Shown here piece after piece: positions 34,606-46,965 of a stretch of DNA of 64,000 nucleotides (the stretch's first letter is position 1; each line of letters opens with the position of its first letter). Under the pieces are notes generated by a model. The model was not told where the DNA came from, made no database searches, and was given only the letters and a program-made list of their open reading frames with translations. Location: assembly GCF_019925205.1 (NCBI RefSeq), contig NC_083566.1:25358001-25422000 (forward strand). The letters are read 5' to 3'. The DNA is from Metopolophium dirhodum (lineage: Eukaryota; Arthropoda; Insecta; Hemiptera; Aphididae). The position numbers and the translations under genes were made by a program.

Positions 34606-36913
34606 ATGCGGGTAAGTGGATGTCACTGCTGTAGAGTAGGTTACAAGTGGGTCAATGTAATTGATTGTGTTAAATTTAAATTCAATGATATAATATCAAT
34701 GTATAAAAAAACAATCTGAGCGAAGACGGTCAGTCTCATCAGCTTATGATATATTACAAGTATATTTGATGATATTATTGTCAATAAAGTAATTTATATT
34801 TAACCTATTTATTATATTATTTTTAATTTTTAATCTTTAACTATAAAAATTGAACATTTTATACATTTTTCACTACTAAATAATTTGTAAAATTTCAATT
34901 TGATATATTTCGTCAAAATTTGAATTTTAAATGATTAGGTACAATAAAAATAGTGCCATGTATTTTTAATATTTTTCATCTGTTATTGTAACAATATATC
35001 AGGAGCCTTGTATTAATTTTTCACATTTTAGACCCCTACAAATAAAATGTTATTGATATTTATTATTTATAGAAAAAAACTAAATTTTTCAGTTAGAAAT
35101 TCATAAAAGTTTTTATTTTTGTAGTTAACATAAGACATTTTAACAGAGGTTTCCCAACTAGTTTTTGGACCTCTTCGAAAAGAAAAAAGCGCCTAAGTGG
35201 ATGTCTTTCTGCTGTAAAGTAGGTTACAAGTGGGTCACCTTTATAATGGATTGTATTAAACCTGAATTCAATGATGTAATATTATTGTATACGAAAAACG
35301 ATTCTGAGCGGAGACAGTTTGTCAGTCTGGATATTTTATATTGTTATTATTTATTATAGCCTGCATAATATCGTATCTTATCATTTAGTAAACTGGATCA
35401 AGATGGTACTTTAGAGTGTTCATTTTTCGGGTTTCTCGATAGTTATTTAAAGCTACTGGAAAAACCACCGACAAATTACAAAAATCCTGTTGAATTGTGA
35501 TTTTAATTTCTAACGCTTTGTTTATCACCATAGAAACGAATAAAAATAAAAAAAGCAGAGCGACATCCACTTACCCACTTTATTTAATTTATTAATTATA
35601 TTTACTTTAACTTACAAACAAAAATTTATCATAAATGAATAAAAAAAAAAGGTGGATAAGTGGATGTCGCTCTGCTGTACAGTAGGATTACAGTGACCCA
35701 CTTAGCCATAAAAGTTTAACATTTTATACATTTTTAACTACAAAATAATTAATAAATTATAAATTTGATAAATGCGTTGTAAAAATTTGAACTTTAAATG
35801 CTTATAAAAAAAAATTGTGCCTATGTATTTTTAATATTTTTCAACTGCTATTAGAACGATATATCAGGAGCCTTATATTAAATATTCACGCTCTTTTACC
35901 CAACAAATAACATTTTATTGATACTTATAGAAAAAAAAACTAAAAAAATTGAAAACTGACAATGTCCGTAAACAGCTCAAAAAGAGTCAAAATATTTTCA
36001 ACATTTTATGGTGTATAGAAAATGCTAATATAAACATTCAGTGAAATTTTCAAGTATCTACAGTCATTCGTTTTTTAATTACAATAAAATAAGAAAATTG
36101 TTACATGAGAAATCGAGTAAATATCAAATGTTGTAAAAATATAAATTTCAGACGCTCATAAAAATTTAATTTAAGTTTCTTCTAGACATTTTTTTTTTGA
36201 TAAAGGTAGATAAACTTATGAGTAATCTTATATTACATTTTCAAATCTTAGATTTAAAAAGAAAAATTTTTATGAATTCTCAACTCAAAATAATTTGCTA
36301 TTTTTCGTGATTTGTCCGTATTTTGTCAAAATTTGAACTTTAAATGCTTATAAATAAAAACTGTGACTAAGGATTTTTAATTTTTTTCATCTGCCTTTGA
36401 AACAATAACCTAGGAGCCTTCTATTAAATTTTCAAGCTTTTTTACTCAACAGATAAAATTTCATTGATATTTATAGAAAAAAAAACTAAAAAAATTGAAA
36501 ACTGACAATGGCCGTAAACAGCTCAAAAAGAGTCAAAATATTTTGTAAATTTTATGGTTTATAGAAAATGCTAATATAAACATACAGTCAAAATTTCATG
36601 TCCCTACGGTAATTTGTTTTAGAGTTACACCAAAAACCAAAATCGATTTTCTCGAAAACAGATTTTGCGTAAAAATTCCCGTTATTCCTTAATTTTTCTT
36701 TTGTTTTTCACGTCGCTTGTGAAATCTACTGGGAAATTTTTACTTTTGACCCCCTCAAAGTACCAACTAGATTCACTTTCCTATCAGAAAAGTTACTATT
36801 GAAGAAAATCCAAGCACTTTTACTGTCCTAAAATGTGATGACAGACACAAAAATAAAAAAAAAACACACATCATTGTAAAATCAATACATTCATCGCTTC
36901 GCTCAGAATCTAA
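34606..36913 (+). repeat. Composite copies of the dominant non-coding repeat family
   Basis: Head motifs (agtggatgtc, ctgctgta, gtaggttacaagtgggtca) occur at 34612, 35195 and 35655, with one inverted piece at 35555-35575. The long AT-rich body has blocks such as gcctatgtatttttaatatt and tatcaggagcctt. The tail at 36880-36913 reads cattcatcgcttcgctcag then aatcta. The family also occurs near 42.1-42.7, 43.9-44.9, 45.7-47.0, 49.1-50.0, 53.1-54.4, 55.0-55.2 and 57.2 kb. No ORF is conserved among copies. Confidence 0.7.
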
Positions 36914-37539
36914 AAAGTAAAAAATTTCAACTGTGTAAACATTACAAAAAGATTCAAAGTATTTAAAAAATTATAAATGCTATGAATTATACATCGAAAA
37001 TTCTTATTTTTATATTTGGTGGAAATTTCATGAGGGAATATAATATATAAATGTTATGAAACATTTAATGTTGAAACAAATTAACTGCTTGGTTATGATT
37101 GAAAAAATGTTTTCACCAATTATTATCATTTAATAGTATCTAAGCATATCTATTTAATTTTTTAGTTTATATTGTGATTATTTCAATATGCACATACTAT
37201 TTTTTTGTTGATCCAACAACTTAATATTCTTTATTCTTAAAATTTAAGAAAAAAAGTAAAAATTAATTTACAATTATTAATTTTTGAATTACAAAACAAA
37301 ATTAAATCTATTATGTTTTATGTTTAAACCTTTTTTACGTAAAAACTACCTTTTATTTTTTTATTCGACTTAACCTCTGTAAATTTAACTGAACATTTCT
37401 GAACTATTTTATTTGAATTCTTGAAATGTGGATGTTAAAATTTTTTTTTTGTCTAACAGCTATAACTAGATCCAGGCGCGTCCCCAATGGGGGGGGGGGG
37501 CGAAGGGGCGTTCGCCTCCACCATAACAACGTACAATAG
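36914..37539. other. AT-rich stretch with a G-rich repeat end
   Basis: No gene seen. At 37474-37520 a G-rich patch (aggcgcgtccccaat, then 10 G, then cgaaggggcg) looks like a transposon terminus of the ggcg-type seen at 41.93, 48.73 and 61.55 kb. Confidence 0.4.
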
Positions 37540-38060
37540 TAGTAACCACTAATTTTGTTATTTAATTCTAAAGTTTCATTATAAACATTTAACTTGTTTA
37601 TATTATTAGTTATAAAATATATAAAAACGATTTAATTATCAACTTGATTTTTATTTATCATTCGAACCTTAACTAGAATAAATAGTACCTATATTATTAA
37701 AATAATACATGTAAGTTTTAATTCTTCTTCATCAACACTATAGGTAAGTTAATAAATAATAATTCTAATATTAATTTTATGGTTACGTTTTGATTTACGT
37801 TTATACTTTGTCTTATATTTACCCTATTAAGAACATATTTTAAATAGATACAAATAATACATTTTATTATTTATTACCATATTGTGTGTATTATGTGTCA
37901 CATACTACATTAGACATGTAAAACTATGCCTTATGTGACACATACATTGACTATGCATATGGACATAATATATTTTGTTGGTAGTAATGTACTCCTATGT
38001 AGTATTGGCATTCTATTGCAAGGGGTAATATAATTGAGGAGGTGTAGAGGTTCATCCCAT
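37540..38060 (+). repeat. Inverted duplication, left copy
   Basis: Matches the reverse complement of about 48185-48710. Shared blocks include taattctaaagtttcattat, ccttgcaa/ttgcaaggggtaat and gaggaggtgtagag. The two copies lie about 10 kb apart in opposite orientation. No ORF is evident. Confidence 0.65.
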
Positions 38061-38600
38061 CATAAACCTTCAACTTGCTTATACTATTAGTTATAACTTA
38101 TAACTCACTTTTAAATTAAAATATCAATAAAAGTGTCGCATACCTCTGGATAGTACACAAAATAATATGACAATTCACACTATTGAATAACTTTATTATA
38201 CATAAACAAACACAAAATACGAGTCTCTATAGATCGCTTACAAACATACGGACCGCGGTGCTTTAGATACGTTCTTAAATATTATTTTACAAAGTGCTGC
38301 CTCGGCTGATTTGCTTCATTGGCTTATTATTACGAATATTATACTGTCTATTATTTTTATTATTTAATTAGTTAGCCCATACAACAAAAGCCTATATCTG
38401 GGATTCAGGTGCCATAGATAATATTTTTACCTTTATGTTTGATAATTAGGTCAAGTGACTCAAATATTAAAGCTAATAACACATACATTTGCCATGTTGC
38501 GTATTTGCGTGTGGGTCAGATAATTAGCTGATAAAAGGTATATAGTTAAACTTAGGTAGAGCCTGCTATCATCTTTTGAATATTACTTATTATTTATTAA
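38061..38600. other. Intergenic stretch, no gene seen
   Basis: AT-rich sequence without a recognisable exon. From about 38580 it is shared with the inverted copy at 43080-43140 that accompanies the repeated exon. Confidence 0.4.
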
Positions 38601-38685
38601 TATATAATTTGTAACTGATGAGTGATGAATTAAACTTTATGCAAGTACAAATTATAATATGTCTATTTTTACAATTAATTTTTAG

Positions 38686-38948
38686 GTTATAAAATAATCA
38701 AACAATGCACCGGACCTTATATTAAATTTAAGACGCAGTTTATAGTCTATCTTTTGATGACCAGCTTTTCAGCCAGTGTTATTTTTACAAGACTGTATAG
38801 AAAAATAGTGAAAAATACTATTAAATTTAGTCGTATTGCATGTATACATAAGGAGGAGGATGCGTCTTTATGGTTGACATTCTGGCTTCTCGACAAGAAA
38901 TTATCAAGGCTACTTGAAAAACGCGCAATTATGACACTTGTAGCGGAT
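38686..38948 (+). CDS. Repeated exon-like ORF, copy 1 (membrane-protein-like)
   Basis: A 263-nt open exon flanked by tttttag acceptor and gtgagt donor (2 nt + 87 codons). The protein reads CTGPYIKFKTQFIVYLLMTS in its hydrophobic first half, then LYRKIVKNTIKFSRI, HKEEDASLWLTFWLLDKK and LSRLLEKRAIMTLVAD. Copies 2 and 3 (42771-43030 and 58575-58837, both minus) keep frame and splice sites. Copy 1 loses similarity to the others shortly after the donor, at about 38970, where LINE sequence begins. The mix of hydrophobic and basic segments would suit a multi-pass receptor or channel, but I do not recognise the family. Whether it is expressed is unknown. Confidence 0.5.
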
Positions 38949-39009
38949 GTGAGTGTTATATATTATATGTCTGGAGTATCGTGGAGCGGTATTGCCGTAC
39001 TGCGGTCGT

Positions 39010-39475
39010 CGGTCGCCGAAAGGTGTCGCAGTTATTGTTCTTAAAGATATGTTTTGGACTGCCTTGAAACGACTTCAGTCCTGTTTTGAAATGATAGCAC
39101 TCCAAGCTGGCCCAGCATATGTTAGGTTCGGTACGATGTACAGTTTGTGTAAGGTTAGTCTCTGACGAAGTGACAGGTGACTGCGAGAGTTAGGTAAGCG
39201 GTAATGGGCAACCCTGATTTGCTTTGTTTTTTTCGGATGGCCAAGACGTGTTTACGGAAGGTCAGTTTAGAGTCTAAGGTTATTTTCAAGTATTAAACCT
39301 GTCGGCTCCAGGGAACTGAGTGACTGTTTACGCGAAGTTCTTTTAGGTTCCCAGGCGTTTTGTCACCAAACAGTCTTCTTCAGGTTGATCGATATCCTCC
39401 ATTTATCCAACCAGGACATTGATCTGTTTATTTGATTTTGGATTTTTAATGACCTCGAAGTACCTGCAAAAAAAT
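39010..39475 (-). pseudogene. Jockey-like LINE reverse-transcriptase fragment
   Basis: Minus-strand frames carry, with frameshifts and stops, WLDKWRISINLKKTVW, ITLDSKLTFRKHVLAIRKK, LHKLYIVPNLTYAGPAWSAI and AVQNISLRTITATPF. These are the palm/thumb-side and downstream blocks of Jockey-clade reverse transcriptases in the expected order. The fragment joins unrelated sequence at both ends and cannot code. Confidence 0.75.
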
Positions 39476-39479
39476 GAAT

Positions 39480-39695
39480 TTATAGCATTTGATAATTTTA
39501 AAGTTTAAAGTTAAATTTTTTTCAAATTTATTAAATTTACAAGAAAAAATGAACGTACTGGGACAAAAATTAAAACGAAATCAGCGTACATATCAAAGGA
39601 AATAAAGTACTGCCATACTGTTTTATAATGGCTTTATTAACTATAATGTATACAGATGTGCTAGGAATTTTTAATAGCAATTGTAACCAAATTTC
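39480..39695 (+). pseudogene. LINE endonuclease-start fragment (opposite orientation)
   Basis: Similar to the reverse complement of 51830-52075, where it continues into an endonuclease domain. The plus strand near 39640-39690 reads like YNVYR...SNC, the start of an apurinic-type endonuclease. At about 39695 the sequence switches to BEL gag-like coding. Confidence 0.5.
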
Positions 39696-40495
39696 ACCAA
39701 AAGCCGAAAAACGTGAACTCCCTCGCGCGCGGTTGGCGAAAGATGCTGCGTTAAAATCGGTATGTAATTTGCATGTGTTATCGCAAGAGGCGTCTATTGA
39801 TACACAAAGGTAAGAGGTTTTTTTGGCTCGTTATAGTTCCCTGGAACGGTACAGGAATAATGTAGAAAAGGAACAACAGATTATTATGTCGTTGTTAGTC
39901 GGCCTTGATCGCGAAAACAAATACGCCGACGTCGATGAGGCCACATCTGATAAATTGGAACAGTTGTGTGGTGAGATTGAGGTAGTCTATAGGACCTTAA
40001 ATAAATATGCACCAATGACACAGTTAAATTCCGAACGTGCAAATAGTGCAAGTGCTATTCGGGCACTATCATTACCGAAAATCGAATTGACCAAATTTGA
40101 CGGCAGTGCGGTACAGTGGTGCACGTTTCGTGATATGTTTGTATCAGTGGTACATACAAATTCCGACCTGAAAGACGTGGAACGGTTTAATTATTTAATC
40201 GCGGGGTTATCAGGTCCTCCTCTAATGATCGTAAAATCGGTTCCGTTAACGGCGGAAACTTATGATATTGCTTGGCGTACTTTAAATGATCAATACGACA
40301 ATAAGCGACATCTTGTTACTGCGCATTTGGATAAATTATTTGCATTCGAGCGGATTCAACGGGAATCTCTCCTGGCATTAATGTCATTTATTAGTACTTT
40401 TCGCGAGAACGTCGCTGTGATTAAAACATTGGGTGTCGACGATTTGTCGGGTTTTTTTATTGTTCTACATCGGCGCGCGTATCTTAGATAACTCG
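39696..40495 (+). pseudogene. BEL/Pao gag (DUF1759) remnant, unit 1
   Basis: The frame runs through LHVLSQEASIDTQR, an in-frame TAA at 39811-39813 (CAA in unit 2), then YRNNVEKEQQIIMSLLVGLD, PKIELTKFDGSAVQWCTFRD and VDDLSG. The F-DG--W--F-D-F pattern is the DUF1759 signature of BEL-type gag. A T-run frameshift near 40450 garbles the end, and no protease or RT follows. It differs in sequence from the complete element at 26.8 kb, so it is another family. Confidence 0.8.
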
Positions 40496-40688
40496 GCGCT
40501 TATTCGAAGAATATAATATATTATACAATATATACATAATATTAATATATTATAGACTATAGTGTAGTTATATCATCATCAAGCAGATGGGAGGGGGAAG
40601 AAATTGCAGTATGGTACCTGCTATAACACATTCACGTATCAACGATTCCTCATATTTCCTCAACTTCGGAAGTTATAAAAAAAGTTAC

Positions 40689-40913
40689 CTCGAAAACAGG
40701 TGAACATTTCAATTTTTTTTTTACAATATCTTCATGATCAGCTATCATATTTTTATCTTCCAATTTTATTAAATTCTATAATGGCGACGAATCGACAATC
40801 GTTAATCATATGCTTTATGGATATTGGCCATTCGTCATCTTCAAACCCATACTTACTTCGACATTTTGGCACTCAAATGGTATTGGCATAATATTTTCAG
40901 CTGTACCTCCCAT
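40689..40913 (-). pseudogene. Inward-rectifier K+-channel-like exon, unit 1 (frameshifted)
   Basis: Aligns at DNA level with the intact exon at 55872-56067, but frameshifts interrupt the reading: it begins MGGTAENIMPIPFECQNVEV and then leaves frame. The acceptor-like ttttag before the ATG is less clear here, while the donor-side position is kept (GAG|gtaact). It shares with unit 2 its position 3' of the BEL gag remnant. Confidence 0.5.
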
Positions 40914-40974
40914 CTAAACAAAATTCAAATATAGTTTTAGAGCATAAGTAATAAAAAAAAAAACAGATTAAAAT

Positions 40975-41492
40975 GCAACGAAAAAAGGCTCTGATGGCAT
41001 TAAAACATTTGCTGAAAAATGTTACAGGTAAATTTTTAAATAACACAATTATTTTAAAAATAAAATAAAAATATTATTATAATACACTTTTTTAGACTAG
41101 TCATGCAGCTGTTCCAGACCTCGAAATTAACGATTGCGTGGTAATGGCTGTTCCAAAAGTCGACAGAGGGCCTACAGATCCACCAAATATTTTATGTTTA
41201 GTTGTTGAAAAAAAGAATAAACTGTATAAGCTAGGGACTAAACATGGAATGATTAAAGGATGGTATGGAGGAGATTTCTTGATGTGAGAAGTTTTTAACG
41301 AGTGACGAGGTTTTGTTGGACAACGAGCTAACTGTTCGAGAAACTGTTAAAGTCACAACAGGTGGACAAGGCTTTTCTTCTTGTTCATGTAAATCGAAAA
41401 TCCCATGTCAAACATCAAGATGTGCCTGTTTTAAAAAAAAAATGTTGTGCAATTGTCGTTGCCATAACTCTGAACCATGTAAAAATAAATAA
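40975..41492 (+). pseudogene. KRBA2/Ginger-like integrase protein, C-terminal fragment
   Basis: A short exon piece to 41027 (gtaaat donor) and a second part from 41096 (tttttag acceptor). The latter reads INDCVVMAVPKVDRG, PPNILCLVVEKKNKLYKLG and TKHGMIK, then a frameshift near 41285. It then reads GGQGFSSCSCKSKIPCQTS, RCACFKKKMLCNCRCH and a stop at 41490-41492. From family knowledge, this VDRG/LGTKHG block followed by a Cys-rich tail ends KRBA2-like, Ginger-type integrase proteins. Frameshifts make it non-functional. Confidence 0.6.
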
Positions 41493-41499
41493 TAAAATA

Positions 41500-42060
41500 T
41501 AAAATAAAGTTTAAGAAAACTTTTAATTTCATTTTTATATTTCATTATTTAAGGTTACCTATATTATATTATTTTATTATTATCATATTATACACAATTA
41601 CCTAGTGCAAATCGTACAATTACCCAATATCAAAAATACTCGCATATATAAATAGTAATATTACAGAATGTGGATAAAATGAATTTCATCCACTTCATGA
41701 AAAGGTCAAAAAATTGTCTATATAGTGTAGTAAAACGTAATTTTCAATAAATGGATACATTTCATGAAGTGGACATCCACTTCATAAAATGAGCGATTTC
41801 ACTAAGTGGATGCGACATATACATACACATATACCTATACTGCCCTCCTAAGAAAAAACGTTGTAACTATGATTATTTATCCAGAATTTTATGTTCATAA
41901 GAAAACAATATTGCCGCAATCAGTGGCGTAATTACGGGGGTGCATGACGGTGCACTTGCACCCCCTGGTATTATGTAGCAGGTGCTAAGATATGCTTTTG
42001 CACCTGTAGAAGCTGAACTTTATACCTATGAAAATACAATATTCTAGTGGTAATGTGAAT
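41500..42060. other. AT-rich DNA with small palindromes and a transposon end
   Basis: The palindrome atgaagtggacatccacttcat lies at 41764-41785, with related inverted copies near 41685. At 41923 cagtggcgtaattacggggg starts a G-rich hAT-like terminus; a possible opposite end, tgcgccactg, is at about 43440. No matching target duplication was found. No gene is seen. Confidence 0.4.
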
Positions 42061-42665
42061 TTAGTTGGTACTTTATTTTCAAAAGCGCATGGAAAAACAA
42101 ACAAAAAATTAAGAAAAAACTGAAATTTTTATGCTAAACCAGTTTTTGATGAAATTAATTTTGTTTTTTTAGTGTAACTCTAAAAAAATAATAATGAATA
42201 TTAAAGAAATTTTCACTGAATGATTAGTTTAGCTATTTCTATATGTATCGTAACATTTTCGTAATATTGCGGCTCTTTTTGATTAAAAATTACTAGTTTT
42301 ATTAGTTTTTTTTAAACTTGTCAATACAAATTTTTTTGGCCGTTCAAAAATTTTGAAAATGTAATAGAATATTCATCATAAGTTGTAGTCGTTGGAAATT
42401 AAAAAAAAGTATGAGCGTAAATCCACAGTAATTTTTTATGAGCGTCTGAAGTTAAAATGTTAACAAATTTCATCAATATCACAAAAACTGATAAAATATT
42501 TCTAGTTTAATTAATTCAACTTACTGCGGCTACTGGATAAATTCACCCCTAAAAAATTGTGTTTATGGATTTTTAATATTTTTAAAATGTCATTGTAACG
42601 ATATATAGTAGGAATCTTGTATTAAATTTTCGAGCTTTTTTACCTAACAAATAAAGTTTAATAGA
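42061..42665. repeat. Fragments of the dominant repeat family
   Basis: An inverted piece (about 42060-42300) and a direct piece (about 42420-42660, with cgatatatagtaggaatcttg) meet here. Non-coding. Confidence 0.5.
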
Positions 42666-42770
42666 CATTCATATTAATATATTCAGGACTTCGATTCCCT
42701 GGTTGTCAAAGCTGCAATTTGAGATCAATAAAATAAACATACACAATTTAATATAATATATAACACTCAC

Positions 42771-43030
42771 ATCCGTTATAAGTGTCATAATGGCGCGTTT
42801 TTCAAGTAGCCTGGGTAATTTCTTGTCAATAAGCCAGAACGTCAACCATAAAATATCCTCGTTCTTGTGTATGCATCCAATACGACTAAACTTAATAGTA
42901 TTTTTTACTATTTTTCTATACAGTTTTGTAAAAATAATACTGGCTGAAAAGCTGGTCACCATAAGACAGACTATAAACTGTGTCTTAAATATAATATATG
43001 GTCCGGTACATTGTTTGATCGTTTGATAAC
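42771..43030 (-). CDS. Repeated exon-like ORF, copy 2
   Basis: A 260-nt exon with tttttag acceptor and gtgagt donor on the minus strand. It is exactly one codon shorter than copies 1 and 3 (NEDILW versus EEDASLW) yet in frame. The protein includes CTGPYIIFKTQFIVCLMVTS, LYRKIVKNTIKFSRIGCIH and LLEKRAIMTLITD. It shares about 100-150 bp of upstream flank with copy 1. It shares about 100 bp downstream with copy 3, including the continuation into CMFILLISNCSFDNQ if the donor is not used. Family unknown. Confidence 0.5.
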
Positions 43031-43869
43031 CTAAAAATAAGTTGTAAAAATAGACACATTATAATTTGTACTTACATAAAGTTTAATTCATCACTCATCA
43101 GTTACAAATTATATGTTAATAAATAATAAGTAATATTTAAAAGAAAAAATATAGTAAATGCTAATATTGTTTATATATATTTATTCAGTGAAAATGTCAC
43201 GTACAATCTACAATCTACAGTAAATTTGTTTTACGCGACGGAACGGTATCGGTGTATATATATTGCTGTGCACATATTTTGTACTGCAGTGTAAAAATTA
43301 GAACAAGTCGAAATACGCAACCCGCGTTATAATGGAATTATGTGCACATAAATTAAATTATTTTCAGTGAATTATTTTCGAGCCACCCACCTACCAAAAC
43401 AATCAGGGGTAGAGCTGCTACTCTTGAACCCTCTAGTGTGCGCCACTGTTTATCAAAGAAAATATACTATTTGTTTGATGTTAACAATATTGTTTATTAT
43501 TTAATTTATATATTTCCATGAAAATTTTATTAGTATGCATAATGGAAGATATAATCATATTAATTTCCTGCAATCCAGTCTATACAGACTATTTTTCAAA
43601 GAATTAAACGAAGTGAAGTACCTGTATAATATAATAATAATTGATTATAGTTTGTAAACTGTAATATAGCAGACAGCAGTGGTGAAGCATCATAGGCGAC
43701 AAAGAGACAACGTCTCCCCACTTAGAAATTAGTACATGAACGAATAAATAATTATTTTGTTTAATAAAATATTTACAAATGTGAATTTTATTTTATTTTA
43801 TAAATATGATATTTGTTTCAATATTTGTTATAAACCTTGTTAAAGGCGATATTCGGCCATACAAAATAT
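43031..43869. other. Repeat-derived DNA, no gene seen
   Basis: The first about 110 bp repeat the upstream flank of exon copy 1 in inverted form. The remainder is AT-rich, with a GC-richer patch at 43240-43340 and a transposon-like end (tgcgccactg) near 43440. Confidence 0.4.
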
Positions 43870-44924
43870 GGTATTATATATTTATATCCAAAAATTAAGG
43901 AAAAACAGTAATTTTTACGCAAAATCGTTTTTCCACAAAATCGATCTTGGTTTTTAGTGTAACTCTAAAACAAATGAACATACATGACATTTTCACTGAT
44001 TGTTTATATTTGTATTTTCTACACACGATAAAATTTTCAAAATTTTCAAAATATTTTGATTTGTTTTGAACTGTTTACGAACTTTTTTAGTTTCCAATTT
44101 TATTCGTCTTTTTTCAATGAATGTCAATAAAACTTTATTTGTTGGGGAAAAAAGCTTGAAAATTTAATACAAGGCTCCTACTATATAGTTACGATGACAT
44201 TTGAAAAATATTAAAAATCCTTAGTCACAGTTTTTATTTATAAGCATTTAAAGTTCAAATCTTAACAAAATACAGAAAAATCACGAAAATTAGCAAATTA
44301 TTTTGAGTTGAGAATTCATAAAAATTTTTCTTTTTACATCTAAGATTTGGAAATGTAACACTAAATTTCTCAAATTTTTATGAGCGTTTGAAATTCATAT
44401 TTTTACAATATTGGATATTCACTCGATTTCTCATGTAGCGGTTTTGTTATTTTGTTGTAATTCAAAAACAAATAACAGTAGATACATGAAAATGTCACTG
44501 AATATTTATATTCTCATTTTCTATACACCATCATATTTTGAAAATATTTTGACTTATTTTGAGCTGTTTCCGGCATTGTTTGTTTTCAATTGTTTTTCTA
44601 TAATTGTCAATAAAATTTTATTGACAATTATAGAAAGCACGCAAGACGTGAAAATTTAATACAAGGTTCCTTAATTGGCAGTTGAAAAATATTAAAAATA
44701 CATAGGCATAATTTTTTTTTATAATCATTTAAGGTTGGAATTTTGACAAAATTTATCAAATTTAAAATTTAATAATTATTTTGTAGTTAAAAATGTATAA
44801 AATGTTCAAATTTTATAGCTAAAGGATTGAAAATTTAAAACAAGGTTCCATGTAAATATAGGTTATATATAAATACTTGATTCACAATAATATCATCAAA
44901 TATACTATATATTTATTCCACAAC
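43870..44924 (-). repeat. Dominant repeat family, inverted copy
   Basis: Runs opposite to 35.7-36.9 kb. Blocks such as tttttagtgtaactctaaaac, gagaattcataaaaattttt and aagcattt/aaattttg are shared in reverse complement. A short palindrome (ataaaattttattgacaatt region, 44600-44635) is present. Non-coding. Confidence 0.6.
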
Positions 44925-45470
44925 AGGACAAAATTGGGCAACACTAATTTTAGAAAATTTAAAAAGGCTCGGTGTTAATAGTTAGGTTAGTACGTGTTAG
45001 GACAAGGGTATCACGGTGCAGCATCTATGAGTGGAAATTTCAAAGGCGTACAATCTGTGATACGTGGAAAACACCCTGCCGCCCTTTACGTTCATTGTAG
45101 CGCACATTTTTTAAATTTGGCACTAGCAAATTCTTCGAATATTCATTACATTCGTAATTGTATTGGAACAATTAAATCAGTAGGAAATTTCATAAAGGTT
45201 TCTACTAGACGAACTGAGTTGTTAAAAAATAAAATTAAAGAATTTATTCCCAAAACAAAATGGACTAAATTAACATCGTTGTGTGAAACTCGGTGGGTCG
45301 AAAACCACGATGGAATGATTCGATTTTTCGATATATTATATAAACCTATTGTCGACACTTAAGAACTCCAATTATTTCATGATATTGAAACATCACCAAA
45401 AGCACTAAATCTATATCGTAGCATAATAACTAGTGTACTACATTATATAATATGTAGTTGAACATTTTCA
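44925..45470 (+). pseudogene. hAT-family transposase fragment
   Basis: The plus-strand frame reads GQGYHGAASMSGNFKGVQSV, then AALYVHCSAHFLNLALANSS, IRNCIGTIKSVGNFIKVST and SLCETRWVENHDGMIRFFDI. These are the central blocks of ZMYM/DUF4371-type hAT transposases (GYDGAAxMSG, HCxxHxLNLAL, TRWVExHD). Upstream, GQNWATLILENLKRLGVNS precedes a stop. A TAA at 45360-45362 ends the open part. It is a fragment without terminal inverted repeats, embedded in the dominant repeat. Confidence 0.8.
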
Positions 45471-45654
45471 AGATATTGATAAATTTTGTGAAAATTCAAA
45501 ATTTAAATTTTTATAAAATAAAAATTGTGCCTATGTATTTTTAACATTTTTCAACTACTGTTGTCACAATATATCAGGAACATCGTATTACATTTTGAAG
45601 CTTTTTGACCCGAACGAATAAAATTGTATTGACATTTATAGAAAAATAAACTAA

Positions 45655-46965
45655 AAAAACGTGAATAAGTATATGTCGCTCTGCTGTACAGTAGGTAACA
45701 AGTGTGTCACTGTAATGGATGGTGTTAAATTTGAATTCAATGATATAATATCATTGTATAAGAAAAACGATTCTGAGCGAAAACGGTCCGTCAGCCGATG
45801 ATATTACCAAGTATATTTGATGATATTATTGTGAATAAAGTAATTTATATATTTACTTATTTACGTTGAACCTTTTTTTAAATTTTCAATCCTTAGCTAC
45901 AAAAGTTGAACATTTTATAAATTTTTAACTATAAAATAATTATTATATTTTGAATTTGATAAATTTTGTCAAAATTTGAACTTCAAATGCTTATAAAAAA
46001 AATTGTGCCTAGGTATGTATTTTTAATATTTTTCAAGTGCTATTAGAACGATATATCAGGAGCCTTATATTAAATTTTCACGCTTTTTTACTCAACAAAT
46101 AAAATTTTATTGATATTTATAGAAAAAAAAAACTAAAAAAATTAAAAACTGACAATGTCCGTAAACACCTCAAAAAGAGTCAAAATATTTTCAAAATTTT
46201 ATTGTCTATAGAAAATGCTAATATAAACATTCATTGAAATTTTCAAGTATCTACAGTCATTCGTTTTTTAATTACAACAAAATAAGAAAATCGTTACATG
46301 AGAAATCGAGTGAATATCAAATGTTGTACAAATATAAATTTCAAACGCTCATAAAAATTTAATTTAAATTTCTTGTAGACATTTTTTTTGATAAACGTAG
46401 ATAAACTTATGGATAATCTTGTATTATATTTTCAAATCATAGATTTATAATGAAAATTTTTATAAATTTCTAACTCAAACTAATTTGTAAATGTTCGTGA
46501 ATTTTCGGGAATTTTACGTATTTTGTCAACATTTGAACTTAAATAATTATAAAAAAATATTTTTAACTGCCATTTTAAAAATATATTAGGAGCTTTGTAT
46601 TAAATTTTCAAGCTATTTGACCCAACGATTACTTTTTTATTGACATTTATAAATAAAAAATTGGAAACAGAAATGTCCGTAAACAGCTTAAAACAAGTCA
46701 AAATATCAAAAAATATAGAAAATGCTAACATAAACATTCAGTGAAAATGTCATGTATCTACAATTTACAGTAATTTGTTTTAAAAATCCGATTTTGCGTA
46801 AAAATTCTCATTTTTACTTAATTTTTGTTTTGCTTTTCCCGGCCTCTTTGACTACTAGGTACTGGGAATTTTTACATTTGACCCCTCAAAGTACCAACTA
46901 AATTCACTTCCGTGTCAGATAATATATTGTTGAAGAAAATCTAAGCATTTTTACTCGGTACTCGA
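45655..46965 (+). repeat. Dominant repeat family, near-complete copy
   Basis: The head at 45660-45790 (gtcgctctgctgtacagtagg, cactgtaatggatgg, cgattctgagcg) passes through the AT-rich body to tail-side blocks at about 46960 (aagtaccaactaaattcact). It is the best single copy for defining the family: about 1.3 kb and non-coding. A separate inverted end (agattccgagagaagtgat) follows at 47060. Confidence 0.6.

Noticed and set aside
39628..39813. 61-aa ORF as a separate gene
   Set aside because: It joins a LINE piece and the gag remnant in the same frame as the next ORF, separated only by a TAA that is CAA in the paralogue.
41923..43446. Single hAT element bounded by CAGTGGCG ends
   Set aside because: The two ends share only eight bases and the outside octamers do not match, so they probably belong to different elements.
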